Notes under the pieces: model-generated
Told to the model about the DNA's origin: nothing
Databases searched by the model: none
What the model saw: only the letters and a program-made list of their open reading frames with translations
From: Blastococcus sp. TF02A-35
Lineage (GTDB): Bacteria > Actinomycetota > Actinomycetes > Mycobacteriales > Geodermatophilaceae
Direction of reading: 5' to 3'
Assembly (NCBI RefSeq): GCF_004571075.1
Contig: NZ_SPQP01000008.1
Coordinates: 1 to 64,000 of the forward strand
DNA: 64,000 bases
Made by a program: the position numbers and the translations under genes
In this document: positions 36,290 to 44,312 of the stretch, piece after piece
Position numbering within the stretch: position 1 is the stretch's first letter
How the letters are laid out: every line of letters begins with the position of its first letter

Positions 36290-36937
36290 TCAGCGACGGC
36301 TGACCAGCCGGAACAGCGCGAGCAGGATGGCCGCGAGGGTGGCGGCGGCCATGGTCGGGAAGCCGCGCACCAGCAGCGTGGCCAGGGTCGCGGCGTTGAG
36401 GGTCGCCGACGGCGCGAGGGCGGCGTTGACGACCGCGACGAGCACGAAGACCAGGGGCGGCGCGACGACCACGGTGAGCAGGTCGCGGCGGCGGACCAGC
36501 AGCACGGCCATCGAGGTGCTCGCGGCGAGCGCCACGAGGGTGATCAGCCCGAGGCCGGTGCCGACGAAGGAGTCGATCCCGCAGCCGGCGAGCGTCAGCA
36601 GGAAGATGCCGGCGACGGCGAGGACGCCGCGCAGCTGGCTCTCCCGGCCGGCGGGCGCGGTGCGCGTGCGGGCGCTGGGGCGCTCGGCGGGGCGGGCGCG
36701 GTCGGCGGGACGCGGGCGGTCGTTGCCGCGCCGCGGCGGGGGTGCGGATTCGTAGCGGTCGTGGGCGTACTCGCGCTCGGCCGCGCGCAGCCGGTCACCG
36801 GACCGGCCGGGGACGGGCGCGCTCGGGCGGGAGCCGCGGCCGGGACGCTCGGCGGAGGCGCGAGGGGCGCGGGCCGGGTACGGCCGGTCGGGCCGCGCGC
36901 CGCTCTGCCAGGCGCCTGCTGTGCTCGCGGTGGCCAT
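36290..36937 (-). CDS. DUF6542 integral membrane protein
   Basis: 215 aa from ATG 36937 with a GGAGGTG ribosome site. The first ~100 residues are Arg/Pro-rich, cytoplasmic and disordered. Four hydrophobic segments follow (GVLAVAGIFLLTLAGCGIDS; LGLITLVALAASTSMAVLLV; VVVAPPLVFVLVAVVNAALA; MAAATLAAILLALFRLVS). This is the DUF6542 pattern encoded next to ispH/ychF in Actinobacteria. Function unknown. A small hairpin CCGACC-CGGAT-GGTCGG (36963-36979) lies in its leader. Confidence 0.8.
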   Translation of the reverse strand: MATASTAGAWQSGARPDRPYPARAPRASAERPGRGSRPSAPVPGRSGDRLRAAEREYAHDRYESAPPPRRGNDRPRPADRARPAERPSARTRTAPAGRESQLRGVLAVAGIFLLTLAGCGIDSFVGTGLGLITLVALAASTSMAVLLVRRRDLLTVVVAPPLVFVLVAVVNAALAPSATLNAATLATLLVRGFPTMAAATLAAILLALFRLVSRR

Positions 36938-37040
36938 GGCGCACCTCCGTCCCGTTCGATGACCGACCCGGATGGTCGGCCGTCGGGGCAACGGTAACGA
37001 CAGAAGCTGCCAGTCGGCCGGAGGACGCCACCGCGTCGCC

Positions 37041-37077
37041 CGCATCCCGTGGTGGTGGAGCTACGCAGCGGGATGCG
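37041..37077. repeat. Inverted repeat between DUF6542 and rmuC genes
   Basis: CGCATCCCG (37041-37049) and CGGGATGCG (37069-37077), 9-bp perfect arms 19 bases apart. Could be an rmuC terminator or an operator for the DUF6542 gene. Confidence 0.4.
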
Positions 37078-37133
37078 TGTGGCGAGCGGTGCCAACGAGT
37101 TGCCATCTCCCGCCGCCGGCGGGCCGGGATCCC

Positions 37134-38231
37134 TCAGCCAGATGTGCCGTCGCGCTCGGCCGCGTCGAACGACGTCACGGTGCGGTAGGTGTCGGAGCCG
37201 GGCGCCTCGGCCGGCCGCAGGGTGCGGACCGTGGCCTCGACCTCCTGCGGCTCGGGGACCGGGGACTCGGCGACACCGAGATCGTCGAAGCGGCGGGCCG
37301 CGGTCAGCACCGAGCGCTCGTAGGAGCCGACCGTCTCGTTGTAGCGGGTGAGCGTCGTCGACAGCGCCGACCCGAGCCGGGTGAGGTGGCCGGACAGGGT
37401 GCTCAGCCGCGCGTGCAGCCGGCGCCCCACCTCCAGCACCTGGTCGGCGTCGCGGGCCAGGCGCTCCTGCCGCCAGGAGTAGGCGACGGTGCGCAGCAGG
37501 GCGAGCAGCGTGCTCGGGGTGGCCAGCACGACGTCGCGGGCGAAGCCGTACTCCAGCAGCCCCGGCTCGGCCTCCAGCGCGGTGGTCAGGAAGCCGTCGG
37601 ACGGGACGAACAGGACGGTGAACGGCGCCGCCGGGCGGAACGCCGTGGGGTAGCGGCGGGCTGCCAGCTGGTCGACGTGGGTGCGCAGCTGCCGGGCGTG
37701 CATCGCCACGCGCTGGGCGCGGACGTCCCGGTCCTCGGCCTGCACCGCCTCGATGTAGCCGGTGAAGGGCACCTTCGCGTCGACCACGACCTGCCGGCCG
37801 TCGGCGAGGGTGACCACGAGGTCCGGCCGCACGCCGGCACCCTCGTCGTTGGTGCCGGAGGGCTGCTCCACGAAGTCGCAGTGCTCCAGGAGGCCGGCCA
37901 CCTCGACCACCCGGCGCAGCTGCACCTCGCCCCACCGGCCGCGGACGTGCGGCGTGCGGAGCGCCGTCACCAGGGCGGCCGTCTCCTGCTTGAGCTGCGC
38001 CGACGTCATGCCGACGGTGCCCATCTGCTCGCGCAGCTCGCCGTGCGCGGTCGCGCGGGCCCGCTCCATCCCGGCGAGCAGCCGATGCAGGTGGTCCAGC
38101 GACTCGTGCACCGGCTCCAGGCCGTCGTCGGCCGGGCGACGGCGGGCCAGCAGCGTGACCACGCCGAGGGTGACGGCGGTGGCGAGCAGCGCACCGAGGA
38201 GGAGCCCGAGGAGCAGGGAAGCGGCGTCCAT
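37134..38231 (-). CDS. rmuC: DNA recombination protein RmuC homologue
   Basis: 365 aa. N-terminal membrane anchor (SLLLGLLLGALLATAVTLGV), then a coiled coil and the RmuC nuclease-like domain: VRGRWGEVQLRRVVEVAGLL, RPDLVVTLADGRQVVVDAKVP (PD-(D/E)xK-like D...DAK), FVPSDGFLTTALEAEPGLL and ARDVVLATPSTLLALLRTVA. RmuC limits inversions and is thought to process DNA. The ATG start is at 38231. No operon partners; the alkylation-repair genes ogt and ada-alkA lie upstream on the same strand. Confidence 0.94.
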   Translation of the reverse strand: MDAASLLLGLLLGALLATAVTLGVVTLLARRRPADDGLEPVHESLDHLHRLLAGMERARATAHGELREQMGTVGMTSAQLKQETAALVTALRTPHVRGRWGEVQLRRVVEVAGLLEHCDFVEQPSGTNDEGAGVRPDLVVTLADGRQVVVDAKVPFTGYIEAVQAEDRDVRAQRVAMHARQLRTHVDQLAARRYPTAFRPAAPFTVLFVPSDGFLTTALEAEPGLLEYGFARDVVLATPSTLLALLRTVAYSWRQERLARDADQVLEVGRRLHARLSTLSGHLTRLGSALSTTLTRYNETVGSYERSVLTAARRFDDLGVAESPVPEPQEVEATVRTLRPAEAPGSDTYRTVTSFDAAERDGTSG

Positions 38232-38294
38232 GCCCGCAGGGTGCCGGAGGGGTCCGACAGTTCTCAGGAGGACCGGAGTTCCGACAGCTGTGCC

Positions 38295-38352
38295 GGCCCC
38301 GTCCCGGGCACCGCCGCGAGCGTGCGAGCGGTGGGGAGGACGGGGTCCTTCT
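38295..38352 (-). repeat. Dispersed palindromic repeat, copy B
   Basis: Read on the minus strand it begins AGAAGGACCCCGTCCTCCCC and ends GGTGCCCGGGACGGGGCC, the same ends as copy A at 31674-31731. The centre differs. It abuts the ogt stop codon at 38353, so it probably also works as the ogt terminator. Confidence 0.6.
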
Positions 38353-38904
38353 TCAGGCGGGGACGGCGGCGTGCGCGGCCTCGTGGTCGAGCAGCCAGCG
38401 CTTGACCGGGGTGCCCCAGCGGAAGCCGCCGAGGCCGCCGTCGGAGCCGAGCACCCGGTGGCAGGGGACGAACAGCGCGGCGGCGTTGCGGGCGCAGGCG
38501 TTCGCCGCCGCCCGGACCGCGGCCGGTCGGCCGCACCGGGAGGCGAACGCGGCGTACGTGTCGGGCCGGCCCGCCGGCACGGTGCGCAGCACCTGCCAGG
38601 CCTCCTCGAGGAAGGGGCCCGAGCGCTGTGCCACCGGCACGCGGTCGATGGCGGTGACGTCCCCGTCGACGAACGCCTCGACGGCCGAGAGCACGGGCAG
38701 GTCCGGCTCCTCGTCGGCGCCGCTGGGGCGCAGCGTGCGGTGGATGACCGGCCACAGGTCGCCGAGCTCCGCCGTCCACCCGCTGGCCAGGACGACGTCC
38801 CGGCCCTCGGCGTCGGTGTCGACGACGACGGTGAACGGGCCGGGCGGCGTCGCGACGGTGGCGTAGCGGACGCGCGGGGCGGAGGGGTCGAGCAGGGCGA
38901 TCAT
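38353..38904 (-). CDS. ogt: Methylated-DNA--protein-cysteine methyltransferase
   Basis: 183 aa. It transfers the methyl group from O6-methylguanine to its own cysteine, a suicide repair. The active-site motif FVPCHRVLGSDGGLGGFRWG is complete, and RTVPAGRPDTYAAFASRCGR with the conserved AVRAAANACARN helix precedes it. The start at 38904 overlaps the upstream ada-alkA stop (TGATG). The Ogt plus AlkA pairing in one operon is known from mycobacteria. Confidence 0.95.
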   Translation of the reverse strand: MIALLDPSAPRVRYATVATPPGPFTVVVDTDAEGRDVVLASGWTAELGDLWPVIHRTLRPSGADEEPDLPVLSAVEAFVDGDVTAIDRVPVAQRSGPFLEEAWQVLRTVPAGRPDTYAAFASRCGRPAAVRAAANACARNAAALFVPCHRVLGSDGGLGGFRWGTPVKRWLLDHEAAHAAVPA

Positions 38905-40394
38905 CAGGCGCTCCTGGGCAGCTCGGGTGCACGGGTGAAGAGGCTCGGGACGGCCAGCGCCCAGAGGTGGAGCACGGCGTAGGAGCTCCACGGCCGCCAG
39001 CGCGTGGCGGCGTCGGCGTCGCTGCTGCCGAGGGTGGCCAGCGAGCGCCGCAGGGCGAGGTCGCCGGGGAGCCAGACGTCGGGGTCGGCGAGGCCGCGCA
39101 GCCCGACGAGGGCCGCCGTCCACGGGCCGATGCCGGGCACCGCGAGCAGCGAGCGCTCCGCCTCGGCCCGCTCGGCGCCGGGCCCGAGGGCGATGGCGCC
39201 GCCGGCGAGGGCGGCGGTCAGGGCGTGCACCGTCCGGCGGCGGGCACCGGTCAGCCCGACGGCGGTCAGGTCGGCGTCGGCCAGGGCGGCGGCCCGGGGG
39301 AAGGCGTGGGTCAGGGTGCCCACCGGCTCGGCGAGGGGGGTGCCGGCCAGGAGCAGTCGGGCGGTCAGCGTGCGCGCGCCCGCGACGGACACCTGCTGCC
39401 CGAGGACGGCCCGCACGGCCAGCTCCTCGGCATCGGGGGAGGCCGGCACCCGGCGCCCGGGGGCGGCGGCGACGAGCGGGGCGAGCGCGGCGTCGGCACC
39501 CAGGACGTCGTCGACCGCGACCGGGTCGGCGTCCAGGTCCAGCACCCGCCGGCACCGGGTCACGGCCGCACCGAGGTCGCGGAGATCGGTGAGCCGCAAC
39601 CGGGCGGTGACCCCGGTGCCGTCGGCCGAGGGGGAGAGCCGGACGACGGCGGGCCCGTGCGGCAGGTCGAGGACGCGGGAGAACGTCGTCCCGTCCCACT
39701 CCTCGAGCCCGGGGACGGCGTGCGCCCCGAGGAAGAGGAGGACCTCGTCGGCGGCGTACGGCGGCCGGGCGGCCAGCCGCAGCGTGAGCCAGCCCGGGGT
39801 GCCCTCCCCGGTGCGCCGCCGGGCGCGGCGGAGGTCCGTGGGGGTGGCGGCGAAGACCTCGCGCACGGTGTCGTTGAACTGCCGGATGCTGGCGAACCCC
39901 GCGGCGAAGGCGACGTCGGCCATGGGCAGGTCGGTGGTCTCCACGAGGACCCGGGCGGTCTGCGCACGCTGGGCGCGGGCCAGGGCGAGCGGGCCGACGC
40001 CCAGCTCGCCGACGACGAGCCGGTGCAGCTGCCGCTCGGAGTACCCGAGGCGGGCGGCCAGGCCCGGGACGCCGGAGCGCTCCACCTCGCCGTCGGCGAT
40101 GAGCCGCATGGCACGGGCGACGACGTCGGCGCGGACGTCCCACTCCGGCGACCCGGGTGCGGCGTCGGGCCGGCAGCGACGGCAGGCGCGGAACCCGGCC
40201 CCATGCGCGGCCGCGGCGGTGGAGAAGAAGGAGACGTTGCGGGCCAGCGGGGTGCGCGCCGGGCAGGAGGGCCGGCAGTAGATGCCCGTGGTGTGCACGG
40301 CGGTGACGAACCACCCGTCGAAGCGCGCGTCCCGGCCCGCGACCGCGCGGTAGCAGCGCTCGTGGTCCAGGGCCTCGGTCACGACGTCGAGCAT
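38904..40394 (-). CDS. Ada-AlkA fusion: methyl-sensing regulator and 3-methyladenine DNA glycosylase
   Basis: 496 aa from ATG 40394; the reading to 40577 is rejected. The Ada N-terminal Zn domain has GIYCRPSCPARTPLARNVSF and FRACRRCRPD, giving four Cys including the methyl acceptor. An AraC-type HTH follows (DVAFAAGFASIRQFNDTVRE), then AlkA domains (AVRAVLGQQVSVAGARTLTA; LLAVPGIGPWTAALVGLRGL, with DVWLPGDLALRRSL holding the catalytic Asp region). It repairs alkylated bases and activates the adaptive response, coupled to ogt. Divergent from the ABC-transporter operon. Confidence 0.93.
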   Translation of the reverse strand: MLDVVTEALDHERCYRAVAGRDARFDGWFVTAVHTTGIYCRPSCPARTPLARNVSFFSTAAAAHGAGFRACRRCRPDAAPGSPEWDVRADVVARAMRLIADGEVERSGVPGLAARLGYSERQLHRLVVGELGVGPLALARAQRAQTARVLVETTDLPMADVAFAAGFASIRQFNDTVREVFAATPTDLRRARRRTGEGTPGWLTLRLAARPPYAADEVLLFLGAHAVPGLEEWDGTTFSRVLDLPHGPAVVRLSPSADGTGVTARLRLTDLRDLGAAVTRCRRVLDLDADPVAVDDVLGADAALAPLVAAAPGRRVPASPDAEELAVRAVLGQQVSVAGARTLTARLLLAGTPLAEPVGTLTHAFPRAAALADADLTAVGLTGARRRTVHALTAALAGGAIALGPGAERAEAERSLLAVPGIGPWTAALVGLRGLADPDVWLPGDLALRRSLATLGSSDADAATRWRPWSSYAVLHLWALAVPSLFTRAPELPRSA

Positions 40395-40534
40395 GCCAGG
40401 GGAGGACGACGTCCTCTGGCGGTTTTCGGACGCGGCCGTGCGGCGTTCGCCGGGGTCGCCGTCCACCGACCGGTGGACGGCGGACCAGCGGTTCGGCCGT
40501 CCCGCGGGGCGATGAAGCGGACGAGGGTCGGGGC

Positions 40535-41437
40535 ATGACGACGACCGATGCGGTGCCGGTCCTGCGGGACGCGGCACTCGACGAGCGACCGGCCGTGCGC
40601 GTGCGCGGGCTGGTCAGGCGGTACGGGAGGCGGGCCGTCGTCGACGGCCTCGACCTCGACGTGCGCCCGGGTGAGGTGTTCGCGCTGCTGGGCCCGAACG
40701 GCGCGGGGAAGACGACCACCGTGGAGATGCTGGCCGGCCTGCGCCCGCGGGACGGCGGGTCGGTCGAGGTGCTGGGGGAGGACCCGGCCTCCGGCGACCG
40801 GCGGTGGCGCGGTCGCGTCGGCGTGGTGGGGCAGACGACGGGGACCGGCAACGCCCTCACCGTGCGGGAGACCCTGGACCACTACGGGCGCTACCACGCG
40901 CGGCCCCTGCCGACGGGCGAGCTGCTGGCCGAGGTCGGGCTGGCGGAGGCCGCCGCCCAGCGCGTGGACAAGCTCTCCGGCGGCCAGCGCCGGCGGCTGG
41001 AGGTGGCCATCGGCGTGCAGGGCCGGCCCGAGCTGCTCTTCCTCGACGAGCCCACCACGGGGATGGACCCGGTGGCACGACGGCAGTTCTGGTCCCTGGT
41101 GGAGGGGCTGCGCGACCGGGGCACCACCGTCGTGCTCACCACCCACTACCTCGACGAGGCGGCACACCTCGCCGACCGGGTCGGCGTCATCACCGCCGGC
41201 CGGCTGGTCGACGTGGCGCCGCCGGCCGAGCTCGGGGCCCACCTCCGACGCGCGGCCACCGTCCGCTGGACCGAGGCCGGCGTGACCCGCGAGGTGGTCA
41301 CCGAGACCCCGGCGAGGACGCTGCGCGACCTGCTGGCCGCCGCGGGCGCCGGCGAGGTGCCCGGCCTGACCGTCACCCGTCCCGGGCTGGAGGACGTCTA
41401 CCTCCGCCTGGTCGCCGCCCCCGAGGAGGACCGATGA
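40535..41437 (+). CDS. ABC-2 type exporter, ATP-binding protein
   Basis: 300 aa, DrrA-like. Walker A FALLGPNGAGKTTTVEMLAG, Q-loop GVVGQTTGTG, signature DKLSGGQRRRLEVAI, Walker B PELLFLDEPTTGMDP, H-loop TVVLTTHYLDEAAHLADRVG, and a C-terminal DUF4162-like tail. It energises export of a drug or lipid by the permease encoded next; the stop overlaps the permease ATG (ATGA). A two-component system follows in the same operon and probably controls it. Confidence 0.95.
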   Translation: MTTTDAVPVLRDAALDERPAVRVRGLVRRYGRRAVVDGLDLDVRPGEVFALLGPNGAGKTTTVEMLAGLRPRDGGSVEVLGEDPASGDRRWRGRVGVVGQTTGTGNALTVRETLDHYGRYHARPLPTGELLAEVGLAEAAAQRVDKLSGGQRRRLEVAIGVQGRPELLFLDEPTTGMDPVARRQFWSLVEGLRDRGTTVVLTTHYLDEAAHLADRVGVITAGRLVDVAPPAELGAHLRRAATVRWTEAGVTREVVTETPARTLRDLLAAAGAGEVPGLTVTRPGLEDVYLRLVAAPEEDR

Positions 41438-42270
41438 CCGCCCCGAGCACCATCGCCGTTCGCACCGCACGCCCGGCACCGCCGTCGGCTGGCGCGATCG
41501 GGCTGGCCCGCATCGGCCTGGAGCTCCGGCTCTACGTCCGCGATCCCGCGCAGATCGCCTTCTCCTTCGCCTACCCGGTGGTCATGCTGGTCATCTTCGG
41601 CTCGGTCTTCGGCGACGAGCAGGTGCTCCCCGGGGTCGGCCTCCTGCAGTACTTCCTCCCGGGGATCGCGGCGACCGGCGTCATGCTGACGAGCTTCCAG
41701 GCGGTCGGCACGGCGGTCGCCGAGGAGCGGGACCGGGGAGACCTGGCTCGGCTGCAGACGCTGGGCACCCCCGCGCTCGCCTACGGGATCGGGAAGGCCG
41801 GCCAGGTCGTGGTCACTACGGTGGCCCAGCTGGCGGTGCTGCTCGCCGTGGCCGCGCTCGCCTACGACATCGCCCTCCCCACCGACGGGCCGCGGTGGCT
41901 GACCTTCGCGTGGGTGGTCGCGCTCGGCAGCGTCGCCGGTACGGTCCTGGGGCTTGCGGTGGCCACGTTCATCGGCAGCGCCCGGTCGGCCGGCGCGGGG
42001 ATCCCCGCGTTCGCCGTCGTCCTGCAGTTCCTCTCCGGCGTCTTCTTCGCCGACTCCGACCTGCCCACCTGGATGGACCGGGTCGCGGCGCTGTTCCCGC
42101 TGAAGTGGATGGTGCAGGGCATGCGGTCGGTGTTCCTCCCGGACTCGGCCGCGGCGATCGAGCAGGCGGGCAGCTGGGAGCACGGAACCACTGCCGTGGT
42201 GCTGGTCGCATGGGTGATCATCGGCGCCGTGGTGTGTGCCCGGACCTTCCGCTGGCGCCGGGCGGCATGA
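41434..42270 (+). CDS. ABC-2 type exporter, membrane permease
   Basis: 278 aa from ATG 41434; the long upstream in-frame reading is a shadow of the ATPase gene. About six membrane segments: IAFSFAYPVVMLVIFGSVFG, LLQYFLPGIAATGVMLTSFQ, VVVTTVAQLAVLLAVAALAY, LTFAWVVALGSVAGTVLGLA, AGIPAFAVVLQFLSGVFFAD, AVVLVAWVIIGAVVCARTF. The family motif FFADSDLPTWMDRVAALFPL is present. The stop overlaps the kinase ATG (ATGA). Confidence 0.93.
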   Translation: MTAPSTIAVRTARPAPPSAGAIGLARIGLELRLYVRDPAQIAFSFAYPVVMLVIFGSVFGDEQVLPGVGLLQYFLPGIAATGVMLTSFQAVGTAVAEERDRGDLARLQTLGTPALAYGIGKAGQVVVTTVAQLAVLLAVAALAYDIALPTDGPRWLTFAWVVALGSVAGTVLGLAVATFIGSARSAGAGIPAFAVVLQFLSGVFFADSDLPTWMDRVAALFPLKWMVQGMRSVFLPDSAAAIEQAGSWEHGTTAVVLVAWVIIGAVVCARTFRWRRAA

Positions 42271-43505
42271 GCCCGACGCGCCGGCTGGCCGCCGTCCTCG
42301 TCCCCGCGCCCGCGGACGAGGGCGGCGAGCCGCTGTCCGCGACCGGGTGGCAGGTCACCGTCGTCGGGATGCACGTCGTCTCCGCGGTGGTGTGGGCACT
42401 GGCGGTGGCCAGCGCCCTCTCCGGTGAGGTGACGGCGCCGGGTGCGCGCGGCCCGGTCCTCGCCGTCCTCGGGGCGCTGGCGGTCTCGTACGTCGTCGCC
42501 GGTGGGCCCGCCGTCGTCGGTGGGCGCCCGTGGCAGGCGGTCACCCACCTGACCGTCCTCGTCGTCTCCTTCGGCGTGCTCGGCTGGCTGGCGCCCGGGC
42601 TGCTGTTCCTGCTCTTCCTGGCCTACCCGCAGATCTGGTTCGTCGTGCAGGGGACGCTCACCGGGCTCGCGTGGACGGTGCTGCTCGCCGTCGCCAGCGC
42701 GATCGGGCCGCTGGTGGCCGACGGCGGGGGCCAGTCACCGCTGGAGGTGATGCGCGAGACCGTCGTCGGCCTGCTGTTCAGCCTGACGCTCGGGCTCTGG
42801 GTGAGCCGGGTCCTCAAGCAGAGCTCGGAGCGGGCCTCGCTCATCGCCCAGCTGGAGGCCACCCGGTCGGAGCTCGTGACCGCGGAGCACGAGCGCGGCG
42901 TGCTCGCCGAGCGGGAGCGCCTGGCGCAGGAGGTGCACGACACGCTGGCCCAGGGCTACACGTCGATCGTGGTCCTGGCGCAGACGGCGGGGGAGCTGGT
43001 GGCGACCGACCCCGACGCCGCGCGCGAACGGCTCGCGGTCATCGAGGAGGTCGCCCGCGACAACCTCGCCGAGGCGCGCGCGGTGGTGGCCGCCTTCCGC
43101 CCCGTGGGGCTCGACGGGTCGACCCTGGTCGAGGCGTTGCAGCGGCTGGCGGAGCGGTTCGCCCGGGAGACCGGCCTCCCGGTGCGGGTCGACACCGGTG
43201 CGCTCGACGGCACCCCCGGCCTGCGGACCGACGAGGAGGTCGTGCTGCTGCGCGGCGCGCAGGAGGCGCTGACCAACGTCCGCCGGCACGCGGAGGCCTC
43301 GGCCGTGGTGCTGCGGCTGGCCCGGTCCGGGGGGCAGGTGTCGGTCCGCGTGGAGGACGACGGCGTGGGGTTCGACCCGGCGTCGGTGTCGGTGTCCGGC
43401 CTCGAAGGGCTCCGCGGCCGGGTGGCCGAGGTGGGCGGTTCGGTCGACGTCGCCTCGGAGCCGGGCTCGGGCACGCGGGTGACAGTGCGGGTGCCGGGCC
43501 CGTGA
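42267..43505 (+). CDS. NarL-type sensor histidine kinase
   Basis: 412 aa from ATG 42267. About five membrane segments in the first 190 residues form a DesK/LiaS-like sensor without a large outer loop. The dimerisation box is LAQEVHDTLAQGYTSIVVLA (phospho-His in HDTLAQ, HisKA_3). The HATPase domain has LLRGAQEALTNVRRHAEASA and VRVEDDGVGFDPASV. It phosphorylates the response regulator encoded next and is coupled to the ABC genes. Such cassettes often sense cell-envelope-active compounds. Confidence 0.94.
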   Translation: MSPTRRLAAVLVPAPADEGGEPLSATGWQVTVVGMHVVSAVVWALAVASALSGEVTAPGARGPVLAVLGALAVSYVVAGGPAVVGGRPWQAVTHLTVLVVSFGVLGWLAPGLLFLLFLAYPQIWFVVQGTLTGLAWTVLLAVASAIGPLVADGGGQSPLEVMRETVVGLLFSLTLGLWVSRVLKQSSERASLIAQLEATRSELVTAEHERGVLAERERLAQEVHDTLAQGYTSIVVLAQTAGELVATDPDAARERLAVIEEVARDNLAEARAVVAAFRPVGLDGSTLVEALQRLAERFARETGLPVRVDTGALDGTPGLRTDEEVVLLRGAQEALTNVRRHAEASAVVLRLARSGGQVSVRVEDDGVGFDPASVSVSGLEGLRGRVAEVGGSVDVASEPGSGTRVTVRVPGP

Positions 43506-43581
43506 CCGCCGCGAGGACGACGGTCGAGCGAGCATCGCAGCGAGGGACGAGCGAGGAGCGGAACGAGGCCGGAGTCGAGCC
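43506..43581. repeat. GAGCGA-rich linker between kinase and regulator genes
   Basis: 76 bp with repeated GAGCGAG/CGAGGA units on the plus strand, strongly purine-biased at its end. It breaks the otherwise overlapping operon. No stem of note and no ribosome site other than the GGAG close to 43571. Confidence 0.35.
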
Positions 43582-44214
43582 ATGATCAGCGTCGTCGTGG
43601 TGGACGACCACCCCGTCGTGCGCGGCGGCCTGGTCGGGTGGCTGGCGTCGCAGGAGGACCTCGACGTCGTGGGCGAGGCCGGTGACGGCCTGGAGGCGCT
43701 CGCGCTCGTCGCGGCGGCGCGGCCCGACGTCGTGCTGATGGACCTGCGGATGCCGCGAATGGACGGCGTGACGGCTACGGCGCGGATCGGTGAGGCGCAC
43801 CCGGACGTGCGGGTGCTGGTGCTGACCACCTACGACACCGACGCCGACATCGTGCGCGCCGTCGCCGCCGGTGCCACGGGCTACCTGCTCAAGGACGCGC
43901 CGCTGCCGCAGCTGGCGGACGCCGTCCGTGCCGCCGCCCGGGGGGAGACGGTGCTGGCCCCGCCGGTGGCGGCCCGGCTGGTGTCGCGGATGCGGGCGCC
44001 GGCGGTCGAGGAGCCGACGAGGCGTGAGCTGGAGGTGCTGGCCGGGGTGGCCCGCGGGCTGACCAACGCCGAGATCGGCCGGGAGCTGTTCATCGGCGAG
44101 GCAACGGTGAAGACCCACCTCCTCCGGGTCTTCGCCAAGCTCGGTGTCGACGACCGGACGCGGGCGGTGATGGTCGCCGTCGAGCGGGGGCTGCTGCCGG
44201 GTCCGGGGCGCTGA
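43582..44214 (+). CDS. NarL/FixJ-family response regulator
   Basis: 210 aa. Receiver: VVVDDHPVVRGGLVGWLASQ, phospho-acceptor Asp in DVVLMDLRMPRMDGVTATAR, conserved Lys in GYLLKDAPL. LuxR-type HTH: TRRELEVLAGVARGLTNAEI then GRELFIGEATVKTHLLRVFA. It binds DNA when phosphorylated by the adjacent kinase and probably regulates the upstream ABC exporter genes. Confidence 0.95.
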   Translation: MISVVVVDDHPVVRGGLVGWLASQEDLDVVGEAGDGLEALALVAAARPDVVLMDLRMPRMDGVTATARIGEAHPDVRVLVLTTYDTDADIVRAVAAGATGYLLKDAPLPQLADAVRAAARGETVLAPPVAARLVSRMRAPAVEEPTRRELEVLAGVARGLTNAEIGRELFIGEATVKTHLLRVFAKLGVDDRTRAVMVAVERGLLPGPGR

Positions 44215-44300
44215 GCCGGCGCTGTCGTCAAGTGCCTGCTCGGGTCTGTGGACAAGCGCCTGACCTGCGGATTCACGCTGCGAGCGGCGACTCTTCCCGG

Positions 44301-44306
44301 TAGGAT
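44301..44306 (+). promoter_or_regulatory. -10 element for leaderless DUF222-HNH transcript
   Basis: TAGGAT, then 6 bases, then the ATG at 44313, with no Shine-Dalgarno. The geometry is the same as at ispH (TACCAT-N6-ATG). Confidence 0.45.
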
Positions 44307-44312
44307 TCGTAC

